A stretch of 64,000 nt of DNA from Anaeramoeba flamelloides (Eukaryota; Metamonada; Anaeramoebidae): the NCBI GenBank assembly GCA_027625915.1, contig JANTQA010000072.1, forward strand, positions 434,001 through 498,000, given 5' to 3'. The position numbers and the translations under genes are program-made. A model generated the notes under the pieces. That model searched no databases. It saw only the letters and a program-made list of their open reading frames with translations, and was not told the DNA's origin. Positions 45,836-56,945 of the stretch are shown here, piece after piece. Each line of letters begins with the position of its first letter. The stretch's first letter is position 1.

Positions 45836-47361
45836 TGTATTTGGATTTTTTTTTTCTCTATTTCAGTTTTATTGGATGAGTACAGTATTTTCAAAATTAT
45901 TTTTTATTCTCTATTAAAGTAATTATCTCCAAGTTGAATTAAACTAAAATTCATAGATAAGTTTATTTTTAATTGTATATACCAAAAATCAATTTTTTAC
46001 CGAGGTTAGACACTTTTAAAAAAGGTGGTACTACTATCAAAAATAAATACAATCACCCAAAATATTTAAAGTTCTGGAATTTTGATTATATTATGAATAA
46101 ACTTTATTCTTTAGGGTGAAAAGTTAATGAAACTTTGTATTTTTGTCTAACTTTTTATTTTGAATTTTTATTTTTTAAATATAGTAGGTCATTATCAAAT
46201 TTTAATATATTTTTTCAAATTAAACACGATTCTTATTTTAAATTTTATGATGATTAAAATTAACCCCTCCACCAATAAAAATGATTTGTAGGGAATTCTA
46301 AGAAAAAATTAGCTAAAATATTATAATTTAGGATTTTTTTAGAATTTTTGATAAAAATATTTAAAGATCCAGAAAATTTTTCTAAATTTCTTAACAAAAA
46401 AATCTAAATTTAAATTCAATTTTTTGGTATTACAACTGGTTCTCTAGAAAAAAATTTTGTAGTTTATTTTTCTACATGGACAATTTTGTTATACCTATGG
46501 TCCACTAAATTGTCATTGAAAATACTTGAGGGAAAACCAGACATATTAAAATTTGTATTTTGAAAATTTAAGATGAAATATAAAATATTTAAAGGTTATT
46601 TGATAATTAATATATTTCTTTGTAAAATTAGAATTAAAATTTTGATATTTTACCAATATTTTTGCTTAGTATGAAAAATGAATATTTAAAGTTTTTTAAA
46701 TTTTAGAGTTTTGGATCTGACAGTAATTTATATTTTTAGACATGCTTATTGAATAAATTTTAAATTTAAAACTTTCTTAATGGATGAATATATCTTTAAA
46801 ACTATCTTAATATTGTGTACTTTTTTTCTATTATTCTTGATTTTTACAAAAAAAAATGATCTTTTTTAATTGATTAGCTAAGCAAATTGTACTATTTTAC
46901 TAAGATGGTATTTAGAAACTTTTTAATAGTGTGTAACTTATCTGATGTGCCTATAATGGGAGGGGCTGTTTAATTTGCGAATTATTGATTGCTGGTATTT
47001 ATTTAATAAGTATTTTCATTTTCCAATAGGGTCAAGAAAATTTTTCAATTCAATTTCCCAAATATAATTTCTTTTTAAGAAGGATTTTCTGTAATAAAAA
47101 TTAGTGAATAAAATAAAAAAGAAATAAAGACCCTTATCTTGATATAATGTATCAATTGGGGGCAGAATATGCTTTTAAAAAATCGAAATTTATACATCTT
47201 TTATACAAGATCTATCTTTTTTTACTTTCAAATTTTTTTTTTTAATGATTTCTGTTATATATTTTATTTTAAGAAATTTGTGGTGTAATTGTTATTTGAA
47301 AATATTCTAGGGGTAATTTTTTTTAAAAATTAAAACAACTACTAAAAATGATAAAATAAAA

Positions 47362-47560
47362 TACAGTCAGTTCCACTTTTAAGACACAAACGTTCAACAG
47401 AATTTAAGGTACAATAAAAATCTCAAATTAAGGCACAATATTCAGATTCTAGTAAAATAAGTTGTAAAAAAAAATATTACGAATTGGGTGTCTCAATAGG
47501 AGATTTTTTTGTACTTAAATTTGGTTGAAAGTTTGTACCTTAAAAATGGAACTGGCTGTA
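47362..47560. mobile_element. TA-flanked ~200 bp hairpin MITE, copy 4
   Basis: TACAGTCAGTTCCACTTTT at the left and GGAACTGGCTGTA at the right; arms largely complementary. Confidence 0.85.
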
Positions 47561-47769
47561 ATGTAAAAGTCGTTATACAAATATGAAACACCAAAAAAAC
47601 ATTATATTAACAGAAGAAACATATTTAACGCAAAAAGTTTTCAAAGAGATAAGAAGTTAGTTTTAGGTCGGTAAACTAAAGTAAATAATACAGTATTTAT
47701 TTTATTGATCTTATTTAATAAGAAGTTGAACAAATACTAAAAATCTTGTAAAAATTATGGGTATATATA

Positions 47770-47967
47770 TACAGTCGGTTCCACTTTTAAGGCACAAACT
47801 TTCAACCAAATTTAAGGCACCAAAAAATCTCAAATTAAGGTAAGTAATTTGTAATATTTTTTTTTACAATTTATTTTACTATAATCTGAATTTTGTGCCT
47901 TAATTTGAGATTTTTATTGTGTCTTAAATTTCCTTGAAAGTCTGTACCTTAAAAGTGTAACTGACTA
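47770..47967. mobile_element. TA-flanked ~200 bp hairpin MITE, copy 5
   Basis: TACAGTCGGTTCCACTTTT at the left and AAGTGTAACTGACTA at the right. TA dinucleotide runs lie at both junctions, consistent with insertion into a TA microsatellite. Confidence 0.85.
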
Positions 47968-49928
47968 TATATATATATATATATATTAATCGATTTAGAA
48001 ACATAAGACGTAATAATTAAAGACAAAATAATTATTTTTTGGTATAATTTTTTAAATTAAAATCCTTTTTTGATTTTTTGATCGTTAAATCTAGAGATGT
48101 CATCTATTTTGGAATATATGTTCTATAATTTAGTGTATTCTAAGATATTACTGAAAAGATAACTTTTCTTAAAAAATTGAACAAAATAATCTTTTTTGGA
48201 TTTTCTGTTCTGTGATTCATTTGATAAAAAAAATATCTAAAAACTGATGTTTAATTTGTCGAATGTATTATTCTTCATTGTGGAAACAATTTAAGCAATT
48301 TTAATATGTTCAATGTGGTTTAAGTCGTTAACAGCATCATAACCGTAACTAAAATTGAAATATGGGATATTTTATTAAAAAATGTATTAGTTCTCTTAAA
48401 TTCTAGATTCTCCAAAAATTTAAAAAAAAAAAATTCAAACTTTAATTTTTACTAATATCAACATTTAAAATTTTCAGAGAAAATATAAAAAAACAAATTA
48501 AATTTTAAATTTTAAGAACTTTGTTTAATAATTTTTTATATGTATAATTTTTTGATATCCAACTAAAATCATTGTATTTTGATTTTTAAGATTGTATTTT
48601 ATTAATATTTTAACAATATTGGAATATAATTTTATCTATAAAAAGTATATAAATCCAAATATTCTATAGATCTCAAAAAAAAAAAAAAATAAAAAAAATC
48701 ATAATATTTGTTTTTTCAGAAATCTACTTTAGAACTGGGGATTTTTTGTTTCATTGGTATTTCTTATTTACTTTTTTTTTTTTTATTTTCATATAATTTC
48801 AATAGGATTTGTTTTTATTTGGCAACCCGTTGTTAATATTATTAAACAATTTTTTTGTCAATTAAATAAATGCATAGTTTTTTTACACTGCTTGAAATGT
48901 TCTAATATCCTATTTATTTCTTAATAAAAGATGAAAAAACTTTTTTATTGTTATCTTACAAAAGTATCAAATATATTTACTGAAAATTCGTTGAATTCTC
49001 TTTAATAAAAAGATATATTTTTTTCTAACTTTTAAACTAATTTTAGAGTTGTTAAAAACTTTTTTAAAAATATTTATTTGATATAAATACCATAATGTAA
49101 CAAATATATCAGAACAATAAAATTAAAAAAACACATTTTCTATTACTTTTTAAATCTATAAAATTCATTATCTATTGTTTTTTTGAATTTTAAAATCCCT
49201 TTTAATTTAAAATAATTATTTGATATGTGTAAGGGGTTAATTTATCGTTTTTATTTGAATTCAAAATCGATTTTCATAAAAAATGTAATTATTTGCAATT
49301 TTGGGATATGATGAATAAATATTTAAATTGCAAACCATGATAATTGATTGATATCAGAATCCATATTTTATTCCAATTTAATACTATAGAGCTTTTCTAA
49401 TAATTTGAGTGTATTTTAGAATTTAGAAATATAATAATTTTGATAATTAAAAAGATCTTCAAAAAAAATACAATCAATTTTGAAAAATGAACCCAAAAGA
49501 TGAAATTCAATCCATGATCAGATCAGAAAAGTTTTTTTTTATAGTTTTAGACCGGTTTTTTGGGTTGGTCATTTACATCGACAATACTTATCATTTTTTG
49601 AATAATTCTTTGATATCAATTTATTGGTATATTATATTTACAATCAATACGAAATAATCATAACAATAGATGACATTAATAACATTCTATATTCTTATTT
49701 CTCTTTAGTTAAAACAATCACATGAAAGAATCACTTTTTAAAAACAGCTATTTAAATTCAAAATATTTCAAAAAAAAAAAAAGTTTAATAAAAAACGATA
49801 GGTCCAAAACTTGTTTAGGGAGGATCTTTTTTTTTAAGATCGAGCGCACATTATTCCTTTTTAAAATTTTAGGATCGGTTCAATTTGAATAAGTGACTAA
49901 TATCAGAAGTTGAAACTTTCGCTTTTTT

Positions 49929-50201
49929 CTACATTTCAAGAAAGATTAAAAAACTTTTTTTTTTTGTAGTTTTGTTTGATTTTTGCTTCTTTAAAGTCTT
50001 TTGTTTTAAAAACAATTTATAATATTTTTTTCCAATATTATATAAATTATCAGAATAGAATCTTGAGATAAGAACAATTGTTAAACCATTTAACATCCCC
50101 CAAAGTAGATAAAACAAATTAACAAAAGATTCTGTCATATCATTTAATTTTACTTGTAAAAACAAAATAAATAAATCGTTTTTCAATAAGTACCACGAAT
50201 C
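49929..50201 (-). CDS. Orphan terminal exon of a multi-pass membrane protein
   Basis: A 90-residue C-terminal segment opening after an acceptor-like TTTTTAG at 50202-50208 on the coding strand. It reads DSWYLLKNDLFILFLQVKLN, then a clear transmembrane helix ESFVNLFYLLWGMLNGLTIVL, then a tyrosine- and lysine-rich tail to the stop. One or two helices followed by a basic cytoplasmic tail is the layout of helices 6-7 of many seven-helix receptors, but no receptor family can be named. No partner exon was found upstream to 52.3 kb. The right tip of a TTAA element lies within 100 bp, so the rest of the gene may have been displaced or lost. It could also be a chance frame. Confidence 0.35.
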   Translation of the reverse strand, partial: DSWYLLKNDLFILFLQVKLNDMTESFVNLFYLLWGMLNGLTIVLISRFYSDNLYNIGKKYYKLFLKQKTLKKQKSNKTTKKKSFLIFLEM

Positions 50202-50224
50202 CTAAAAAGCGATCAGATACACCA

Positions 50225-50301
50225 AAAGTAAAATATTTTATTTTTGAATCTTTCTAGGAAAATATCAAAAAGTGAAAATTTTGACTTTATGGTGGCTACT
50301 C
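50225..50301 (+). mobile_element. Solo right terminus of the TTAA element
   Basis: The last ~75 bp resemble the right ends of copies 1 and 2 (AAAAAGTGAAAATTTT..GTGGCTACTCCC), followed by TTAA at 50302-50305. The left portion is missing or unrecognisable. Confidence 0.65.
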
Positions 50302-50371
50302 CCTTAAATTGATATTTGTTCAGTAAAAAAAAAAAATAAAGATCTTCAACAAAAGAACTTGTAAGCAAATA

Positions 50372-50590
50372 TTGTTAATTGTAAAATAAAAAGATCAAAA
50401 TTTTCATTCAAATTTCCAAAAAAATCACATCTCTAAGAATTAAAAACATCAAAGTTGCCAATTCTAAAAGATGTAAATTAATAATTTAAGCTGGTTTTAA
50501 GAATTAAAAAAGTGATATGGGACGATTATTTATAAACCACTTATTTTTGGAAAGCTGAATGAAAATTTTGATCCCTTTATTTGGGAGCAA
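50372..50590. mobile_element. Palindromic ~215 bp element, copy 1
   Basis: Left arm TAAAAAGATCAAAATTTTC and right arm GAAAATTTTGATCCCTTTA are complements, with inner TTTCCAAAAA/TTTTTGGAAA arms. The second copy is at 58200. Confidence 0.6.
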
Positions 50591-51127
50591 ATTGCAGTTT
50601 TCAATTCAGAATTTCACTTTTTTTGTTGTAATAGGAGATTACAAGCCAAATTTTGTTTGAGTAATCAAGATCATTTTTTTTAAATCGTTCCCATAAAAGT
50701 CATCAATCAAACAAATAGAAAGAGACTACAAATTTCAAACTCCACCTAAGAAGGTTTATTGAAATAAATGAATGTTTCACAACCCATTTCAAAAAGTTTT
50801 ACTAAAGTTTTTTAAAAGTATCCCTAAAAATAAAAAGCCCAACTTATATACGACCAATTCCTTATAAAAATCTTTTTGAATCACACTTTTAAAAACTATT
50901 TTGTCAGAAGATAATTAACTGAATAATTTTCCAATTATTTTTAATCTTTGAGAATGAAATCGATGACACTAATGAAAAAGGTGAACAATTAGTAAACTAT
51001 GGTATTTGTAGGACTAAGTTAGATAGTCAATAAAAAAATTTAGAAACAACAGAGTATTATTTGGTCTTTCAGAGTTCAATATTTTATTAGTTTCAACTTT
51101 GACATTTATTGAAGAAAACTTGTCTCA

Positions 51128-51585
51128 CTGTTGAGAGAAAAATGTTGGACACAGAAAACTAGTTGGACAACATTTTTAATTGGGAACATTACTGAAAATG
51201 ATTTTTAATTTCAATCGTTTGTGAAATAACTAAAGAAAATAACAATAATCTACTTATTAGAATAACGATTAATGTAATTCTACTTTTTCAAAACCCTATC
51301 TCTTATACCCTAAATCAAGTTTAAAAATTATCATTTTCAGAATTAATAGTAAACTTTACTGCAACTTGGATTTTTGTTAAAATAGCATGATCTACTTTAG
51401 TTATCAACCATTCAAATGAGTATTCTAGACACACCACAGATTAATGAACTTTGAACACCTTTAAACCTGGATTTATATAAAATTCACCTAGTTATCAATA
51501 GGATTTGATTTTCAATTTTACTAATGTTCCCAATTAAAAAAGGTGTCCAACCATTTTTCTGTGTCCAACATTTTTCTCTCAACAG
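51128..51585 (+). mobile_element. 458 bp inverted-repeat element, copy 3
   Basis: Same orientation and length as the copy at 15895, flanked by TCA at 51125-51127 and 51586-51588. It differs from that copy at only a few positions. The TCA duplication shows the middle target base is not fixed. Confidence 0.85.
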
Positions 51586-52295
51586 TCAAATTAATTTGCA
51601 AAATTAGCCAGATATTTATTCATCAACAAATCCAATTTTTTTAGATTTTTTTTTTATAAACCTAATGTAAAAAAGAATGAAGCTGAATTTGATAGAACAA
51701 ACAGTTATTTTTCTTAAACTAACTTGTAGGAAAAATAAATTATTCAAAAAAAAAAAAATTCATTTTAAAACTCTAACTAATAAAAACCAACTTGTTAAAT
51801 ATCTAAGAATTTTTGAAATCGAAAAAGTGATTTTAGCAAACTTCAAATTCATTTTTTTTATTTTTATAAATTTCAAAATTTCACTTTCTAAAAAGGTAAT
51901 TAACTCTCCTTGTTTCAAACTTTTTAACCATCACTAGAATTTTATTGATTTATTTTGTTAGCCTTTTTTTTTAACAAAAAGGGTTCTGTGTTTCTTTTTT
52001 TTTTTTCAATAAAAAAAAACAAGACAACATAAGAATCAGACCTTGATTAATTTTATGATGGCTCATTCTTTATTTCTTTTGTAATGAAAAAATTAAACAA
52101 AAAACCTAAAATGTCTTTTTTTTTTATTTAACAAATTCTAAATAATACAAACTTTTTTCCTTACAAAAAATCACAAAAAACAAAATCAAAAAATAAAAAA
52201 ATCAAAAAAAAAAACAAAAAAAATCAAAAAAAATCAAAAAAAATCAAAAAAAATACAAAAAAAATACAAAAAAAAAATTTCCAAATTAACAGTTA

Positions 52296-52643
52296 ATGAC
52301 TGATATCCAAAATCTTGAAACCTATGATCCATTCGAAGACGTAGAACAAGATCCCGAAAAAAAGAAAACAAAAACCAGTGTTTTTCAACCAATTCACCTT
52401 CGTGTCAAGACAAGACGAGGAAAGAAGAAAATTACAACGATTGAGAATTTAAGTTCGGAATTTGACCTTAAAATGATGCTGAAAGCAATGCGAAAGAAAT
52501 TTTGCTGTAACGGATCAATCGTAAACGACGAAAGGCTTGGGGAAGTAATTCAACTCTCAGGAGACCAACGTGAACCTGTGGCAGAATTTTTAGTTGAAGA
52601 AGAAATTACTACAAAAAGAGGAATCAAAATCCATGGAAATTAA
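52296..52643 (+). CDS. EIF1: Translation initiation factor eIF1 (SUI1)
   Basis: A 115-residue intronless protein matching eIF1 along its length. The family hallmarks are HLRVKTRRGKKKITTIENL, then a helix with KAMRKKFCCNGSI, then GEVIQLSGDQRE and the closing RGIKIHGN. It begins with the usual acidic-aromatic N-terminus (YDPFEDVE). eIF1 binds the 40S ribosomal P-site region and enforces start-codon selection during scanning. The ATG lies after a long A-rich leader. A tandem repeat based on GATCTCTCT starts about 60 bp after the stop. Length and key residues are normal. Confidence 0.96.
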   Translation: MTDIQNLETYDPFEDVEQDPEKKKTKTSVFQPIHLRVKTRRGKKKITTIENLSSEFDLKMMLKAMRKKFCCNGSIVNDERLGEVIQLSGDQREPVAEFLVEEEITTKRGIKIHGN

Positions 52644-52706
52644 TTTGGTTCCTATCCATTAAACAAGAATTTCATTTTGACTTTTTATATTTTATTATTT
52701 TTGTAT

Positions 52707-52788
52707 GATCTAATCTGATCTGATCTAATCTAATCTCTCTGATCTCTCTGATCTCTCTGATCTCTCTAAACTCTTTGATCTCTCTGAT
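52707..52788. repeat. Tandem GATCTCTCT / TAATCTGATC repeat
   Basis: Two adjoining short tandem arrays: TGATCTAATC-type units followed by about six nine-base GATCTCTCT units with minor variation, in the presumed 3' UTR of eIF1. Confidence 0.85.
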
Positions 52789-52946
52789 GATTGTCATTTT
52801 GTACCTTGAAAAAACAATCTTTTCAAAAACTCTCATGCTTTTTTCAAATCTTGTGTTTTTTATTTTTTATTTTTTTTTTTTCAAAAACATTTTTATTGTT
52901 TGTAGTTTAGATATTTTTTACAATGAAGAATTATTAAAGGTTTTCA

Positions 52947-54253
52947 ATGCACTTCAGAGTTAAGAGTTGGCACAAAAAAAGAGCGGAAATCGATTCACAA
53001 AGTACCATATTGTTGATTAAAAAGTATCATTCTATTTTACAATACGTGTTGTTTGATCATGAAAAATTTTGTGGAATTTTGACTCAAAATTACTTTGAAG
53101 GGTATCCATTAATTTCATATTTACCTTTAAGATTTGGTAAGTAGTCTTTGGAAAGTTTACTCTTTTTTCACCAACTTGAATAAATCTTCCAAAAAAAGAT
53201 CCTTTAATGTTTTAAATCACTGAAACCAGAATAAATATTATCTTGTGTTAGGACATTGACATTTCATTTGGGGTTTTGGCTGATAGATCTTTAACTCAAA
53301 ATGAATTTTAATCAATGTTTAAAAAAATTATTTCTAACCATTGTGAAAAAAATTTGGTTCATTAAAAAAAATTGGGTCAGTCAAAAATTTGTTTTCGTTT
53401 TTTAAATAGTAAATATTAGCAAAATGATTTTTGATCAAAGTAAAATTTTATGAACAAATTTTACATTTAAGAAAAACCAGAGTCACTATCAATAATAATT
53501 TTCAGAAGTAAAATTAAATTGTTGCATTTTAACCTTATAGAATTACTGTGGAACTCTAAAAAACAAAAATTTATCTTTAATTGTAAACTTTACTAAAAAT
53601 GTTGATTTTTTTTATTAGATTACATTCCAAGATCAAGTTAATCATTGTTTGGGAAGACCAAAAATTAATAACCGTTTTAAATTAAGGTTTTTCTATCAGG
53701 ATTTAAAGAATTTAAATGATTTCTGAAATCTTGATATTTCGGTATTTTGAAGTTTTGATTGTAAACATTAGTGGAAAACAATCTCTTTGGAAAAAACAGC
53801 TTTTTTGGAAGATTTTATTATTCAATTTGGTTTAAAAGGATATTTAAGATTAACCGAGATAAATTTGCGTTCATTAACAATGATAAATATCTTATTGAAT
53901 TAAGAGATTTTAATATTTCCTATTAAATAGTTCTCTTATTTTTAGTAAAGTTAATAATTAGAGATAAATTTTTGTATTTTTGGAGTTCCACAGTAATTCT
54001 ATAAGGTTAAAATGCAACAATTTAATTTTACTTCTGAAAATTATTATTGATAGTGGCTTTGATTTTTCTTAAATGTAAAATTTGTTCATAAAATTTTACT
54101 TTGATCAAAAATCATTTTGCTAATATTTACTATTTAAAAAACGAAAACAAATTTTTGACTGACCCAATTTTTTTTAATGAACCAAATTTTTTTCACAATG
54201 GTAATTTATTTTTTGATTTTTCAGAATCCCTAATTAGAGATGTTAAGGTTTAG
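52947..54253 (+). CDS. Possible small two-exon gene, unknown product
   Basis: Exon 1 (52947-53136) encodes MHFRVKSWHKKRAEIDSQST and continues through FDHEKFCGILTQNYFEGYPL to LPLRF, then a strong GTAAGT donor. A matching acceptor TTTTTCAG at 54224 is in phase and adds ESLIRDVKV before a stop at 54251-54253, giving about 73 residues. The intron would be 1.09 kb, of which 864 bp is a complete inverted-repeat element; without it the intron would be about 220 bp. A faint resemblance of the middle segment to a La-type winged helix was noted but is too weak to assign. An acceptor-like site just inside the frame (CACTTCAG) means the true start could be elsewhere. Confidence 0.35.
53338..54201. mobile_element. 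864 bp foldback element with ~270 bp arms
   Basis: Flanked by TAA (53335-53337 and 54202-54204). Terminal arms of about 270 bp begin CCATTGTGAAAAAAATTTGG and are nearly identical complements, enclosing about 330 bp of unique sequence. No transposase. TAA duplication and the CCATTGTG tip link it to the 425 bp element at 28130. The little divergence between arms suggests recent insertion. Confidence 0.85.
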
Positions 54254-55644
54254 AGGTAAATGGATGATATATAAAAAATGTTATTTTTGGGTTTTAGATC
54301 TAAAATTTTTTTTATGTTTGGTTTTATTGGGTGTTTTTTTTTTTTTTTTTTTTCAATAATTAAGTATAAGGAAAATAAAAATTGCATTTGTAAATCCATA
54401 TCACATTTTTTTTTTTTATTAACTACATTCCAGTCTATTTGTCCTGATTAATCAATTCAGATTTTAGATAAATAATAAAATTTATTTTTTAATCGCTATA
54501 TAGCTTCTAATAAAATTCATATGATTTGAAGATTGATCAGTGAAGAACCAAAAGAAAATGACTTACAATCAATTAGAAGGCAATATTTTTTCTAGTTTCA
54601 GGAATTGTAAACCTAGAATTGAAATTTATTTTTAGAAAAAAAATTTATAAAAATTACAACCATTATATAAAAAAGTGAGAAATATTCCAAATCTTTTTTT
54701 TGATTTTCAATTATAAAAAATAAGAGCTTTTTCTTACGAAAGCACGAGTCTATATTATTTTTTTTTTGAACAATTTCTAAATAAGGATTCCTTATCTCGA
54801 AATAAGCTCAATATGAAAATAAACAGGGGGTTTCTAAAATCTAAGTAATTGGTAAAAAAATTCCCAAATCTCTATTAAATTTAGGTAAATAAAATTAATA
54901 CAGATTAGTCCCTTAAAAGGTTTTGAAAAAATTAAGTCCAAAAAGGAGTGGACACAATATTTAAATATAGATTTGAGAATTGACCAGAAAGAAAAAAAAA
55001 TGCTCTTTTTAATAACCAACCACTTTTTTAAAAAATAAAAATTTCTATAGGTTTTTAGTCTAGATAATCCATAAAAAACAAATACACACTTTATTGTTAT
55101 AAATATAAAGATAATTTTACCATGTTTTAAAAAAAAACGTGAAAAAAACCCGATTTTAATGATAAAAAAGTGCATTATCTGTTATAAGTTGCTAGATCAT
55201 AATATTATCTAATCTAAAATTAAAGTAAACCTCTATACATTTAAAGGATATAAATATTATTTAGAAAATAAAAAAAATATGAAGAGTTTAAACCGGCAAT
55301 TCTTCTCAAAATGAATTAAAAAATTTTCGATTAGAACATTTTTTTCTAAATTATTCTTTTTTTTTATTTTTTTTATTTTATTTATTTATTTTTCAATTTA
55401 GTCACGACTTTATTTTATTATTAAATTTTTTTTCTGAAAATTTTTTTTTTTAATTTTTGTTTTAGCTAATTGAAAAAAAAATTGAATAGATAAATTAACT
55501 TTTGAAAAATAGAGGTGATTTATTTGTTTTAAAATTCATATATTTATATTACAGAGTACTTATTTTACAATTTTATTTTTCTTTAAACCATGGAAATGTT
55601 AAGAAAGACATTCCAATGAAAGTGCATTGGTTGCATTTACATTT

Positions 55645-55670
55645 TATTATTATTATTATTATTATTATTT
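55645..55670. repeat. (ATT)n microsatellite
   Basis: Eight to nine consecutive ATT units. Confidence 0.9.
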
Positions 55671-55856
55671 TTAGAAAATTTATTATTTGTTTATTTTTTT
55701 CTTCTCTGAATCAAAACTTTAATCTGAAGTTTTTTCTTCCTCTTATTTCTCATCAGTTTTATATTGATTGATTCTTAAAAAAGTTGATTGTTTATATTCA
55801 ACTTGGCCCAGTTGAGTTAAATACATCATATGTTGATATTGAAAAGAAATCATAAT

Positions 55857-56057
55857 TACAGTCAGTTTCACTTTTAAGACACAAACTTTCAAGGAAATTT
55901 AAGACACAAAAAAATCTCGAATTAAAGCACAAAATTTGTAATTTTTATTTTTTACAAATTATTTTACTAGAATCTGAATTTTGTGCCTTAATTTGTGATT
56001 TTTATTATGCCTTAAATTTCATTGAAAGTTTGTGCCTTAAAAGTGGAACTGACTGTA
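55857..56057. mobile_element. TA-flanked ~200 bp hairpin MITE, copy 6
   Basis: TACAGTCAGTTTCACTTTT at the left and GTGGAACTGACTGTA at the right, with complementary arms around a short T-rich loop. Confidence 0.88.
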
Positions 56058-56544
56058 ATACCACATATTTTTAATGTTTTTAAATATTTGATTTGTAATG
56101 TAGTATCTAAAATATAATTTTACTAATTAAAAATGTTCACACCTTTTCGGAAAATAAAGAATACCCTTTTTTAAGAAAAAAAAGTACTTCACAGCATATT
56201 TTTCGGATGAGTTATCAATTTTAAGACTTTGGGTTTTTATATATGTTTCGGTATTTGCATCAAATAGTAGATTAATTAGTTAAAAAATATTATTATTTTA
56301 TTAAATTCAATAAATCATAAGAGATTATTTTTTCAAATTAAACTTTATTTCCGTCATACTTAAATAACACTTTTTTTGAGTAGCTATTATTTTGGATAAA
56401 GCCAGAATCCAAATTCACAAAAGAAGGCATAAATCCAAAAAAAAAAAAATTAAACTTTTGGGATATGAACACATCTCAGGCCAATTACAATTTTCCAAAA
56501 AAAAGATGAAAATATATATCAGAAATAGAAAATTTTAAAATTAT

Positions 56545-56745
56545 TACAGTCAGTTTCACTTTTAAGGCACAAACTTTCAACGAAATTTAAGGCACAAAAA
56601 AATCTCAAATTAAGGCACAAAATTTGGAATTTTTTTTTTTTACAATTTATTTTACTTGAATCCAAATGTTGTGCTTTAATTTGAGATTTTTATTGTGCCT
56701 TAAATTTCGTTGAAAGTTTGTGCCTTAAAAGTGAAACTGACTGTA
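56545..56745. mobile_element. TA-flanked ~200 bp hairpin MITE, copy 7
   Basis: Best preserved copy. The outer 50 bp arms are exact or nearly exact complements (TACAGTCAGTTTCACTTTT against its complement). It lies 490 bp from copy 6. Confidence 0.9.
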
Positions 56746-56869
56746 AATGGAAATCTTAATAATTTTAGAAAAAAATTAATAATAAAAAGTTATCGGTGGC
56801 AATGTTAAGAATATTTATAAATCATTAGTATAATAATAATAATATCAAGAAACATTCTTGTCTTCCAGT

Positions 56870-56945
56870 ACAAGCTTTCCCAGATTTACTAGCATTCAAA
56901 AGAATAAGATAAAACTTTTATTTTGTCCTATTCTTTTGTTTTTTA
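56870..56945. repeat. Short hairpin repeat, decayed
   Basis: AAGCTTTCCCAGATTTACTAG.. with ATTCAAAAGAATAAGATAAAA and CCTATTCTTTTG, matching the 72 bp palindrome family. Confidence 0.4.

Larger units (their letters stand above)
44745..49928. other. Gene-free spacer rich in small repeats
   Basis: A 5.2 kb A+T-rich region with a perfect 36 bp hairpin, a tandem array of palindromic units, and two hairpin MITEs. No U-box or other coding exon is visible. Confidence 0.6.
50202..52295. other. Gene-free region with mobile-element debris
   Basis: Holds the solo right end of a TTAA element, a palindromic MITE and a complete 458 bp element. The final 110 bp before the eIF1 start is an A-rich leader of repeated CAAAAAAAAT units (about 52190-52285). 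Confidence 0.6.
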
